Below are positions 63,940 to 64,000 of a DNA stretch of 64,000 nucleotides, one piece after another. The translations under genes and the position numbers were made by a program. The stretch is from an uncultured Aquimarina sp. GTDB taxonomy: Bacteria; Bacteroidota; Bacteroidia; Flavobacteriales; Flavobacteriaceae. The notes beneath the pieces are model-generated. The model ran no database searches, had not been told where the DNA came from, and saw only the letters and a program-made list of their open reading frames with translations. How positions within the stretch are numbered: position 1 is the stretch's first letter; the number at the start of each line of letters is the position of its first letter. The stretch lies in the NCBI GenBank assembly GCA_947492105.1, contig CANLMN010000009.1:62001-126000 (forward strand), in the 5' to 3' direction.

Positions 63940-64000
63940 AGAATAAACTGCATTCAACCCTGAACATCAGCAAGAATCAAAACGATGTATTATTTCAAAA

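Noticed and set aside
1-64000. tRNA, rRNA or CRISPR features
   Set aside because: No cloverleaf-like, rRNA-like or regularly spaced repeat sequence was noticed on either strand by eye; a tRNAscan or Rfam run would be needed to exclude short RNAs.

Overview
The window is low-GC DNA from a Bacteroidota bacterium, most likely a marine member of the Flavobacteriaceae. The evidence is a type IX secretion C-terminal sorting domain, the Bacteroidota subtype iii type VI secretion system (T6SS), a long-form NusB, a DUF3276 (PUR-alpha-like) gene, lipoproteins with Bacteroidota-style lipoboxes, TAnnTTTG-type promoter elements, and secreted hemicellulose- and alginate-degrading enzymes.

Layout. 1-1455 is the 3' part of recN. 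1.5-5.4 kb is a secreted GH43 plus a lipoprotein GH3 enzyme. 6-8.8 kb holds a repeat/FAS1 surface lipoprotein and a small lipoprotein. 9.1-23.1 kb is mostly conserved chromosome: an AarF/UbiB kinase with a TetR-like regulator, htpG, a MOSC protein, an ECF sigma / anti-sigma / adhesin-like operon, cinA, an Hpt protein, an FAH-family enzyme, yaaA, pepT and an MscS channel. 23.3-25.2 kb is a scrap-yard of insertion sequences: an IS21-like end, the tail of an IS3-family transposase, and one nearly whole IS3-family element whose orfB has a nonsense codon.

25.2-53.0 kb, all on the minus strand, is a T6SSiii locus. Reading in the direction of transcription: sheath (tssB, tssC), baseplate (gp25-like tssE, tssF, tssG, tssK), the ClpV-type ATPase tssH, and the Bacteroidota-specific envelope complex (tssN, tssO, a second small coiled-coil protein, a PKD protein, tssR, and a winged-helix/transmembrane protein). 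Then come the tube protein tssD (Hcp), a cargo region, the spike vgrG, a TPR protein, a PAAR-like tip, an Rhs polymorphic toxin and its putative immunity gene. The cargo region holds an intact candidate metzincin effector with a lipoprotein, and three broken genes. I reconstruct two of these as a YkuD-like effector fragment with its lipoprotein partner, each carrying two compensating homopolymer frameshifts. The third is a small membrane protein with an in-frame stop. No TssJ/L/M-type genes are seen, as expected for subtype iii.

53.7-57.9 kb is housekeeping again (yajC, a DUF1573 lipoprotein, nusB, an MsbA-like ABC exporter, DUF3276). 58-64 kb holds a peroxiredoxin-like protein, a long gene-free stretch, a DUF2007 protein, an alginate-lyase-family T9SS cargo, and a MacB/FtsX-type permease.

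Three dispersed intergenic repeat families link distant parts of the window. One occurs four times (5.6, 37.4, 53.3, 58.9 kb). One is an inverted pair at 5.7 and 53.5 kb that brackets the T6SS. One occurs at 17.1 and 58.1 kb. The most interesting biology is the T6SS cargo and adaptor set: the metzincin candidate, the Rhs toxin/immunity pair with an rhs scar, the TPR adaptor candidate, the decayed effector-immunity genes, and a TssH with an Arg in place of the first Walker A Lys.
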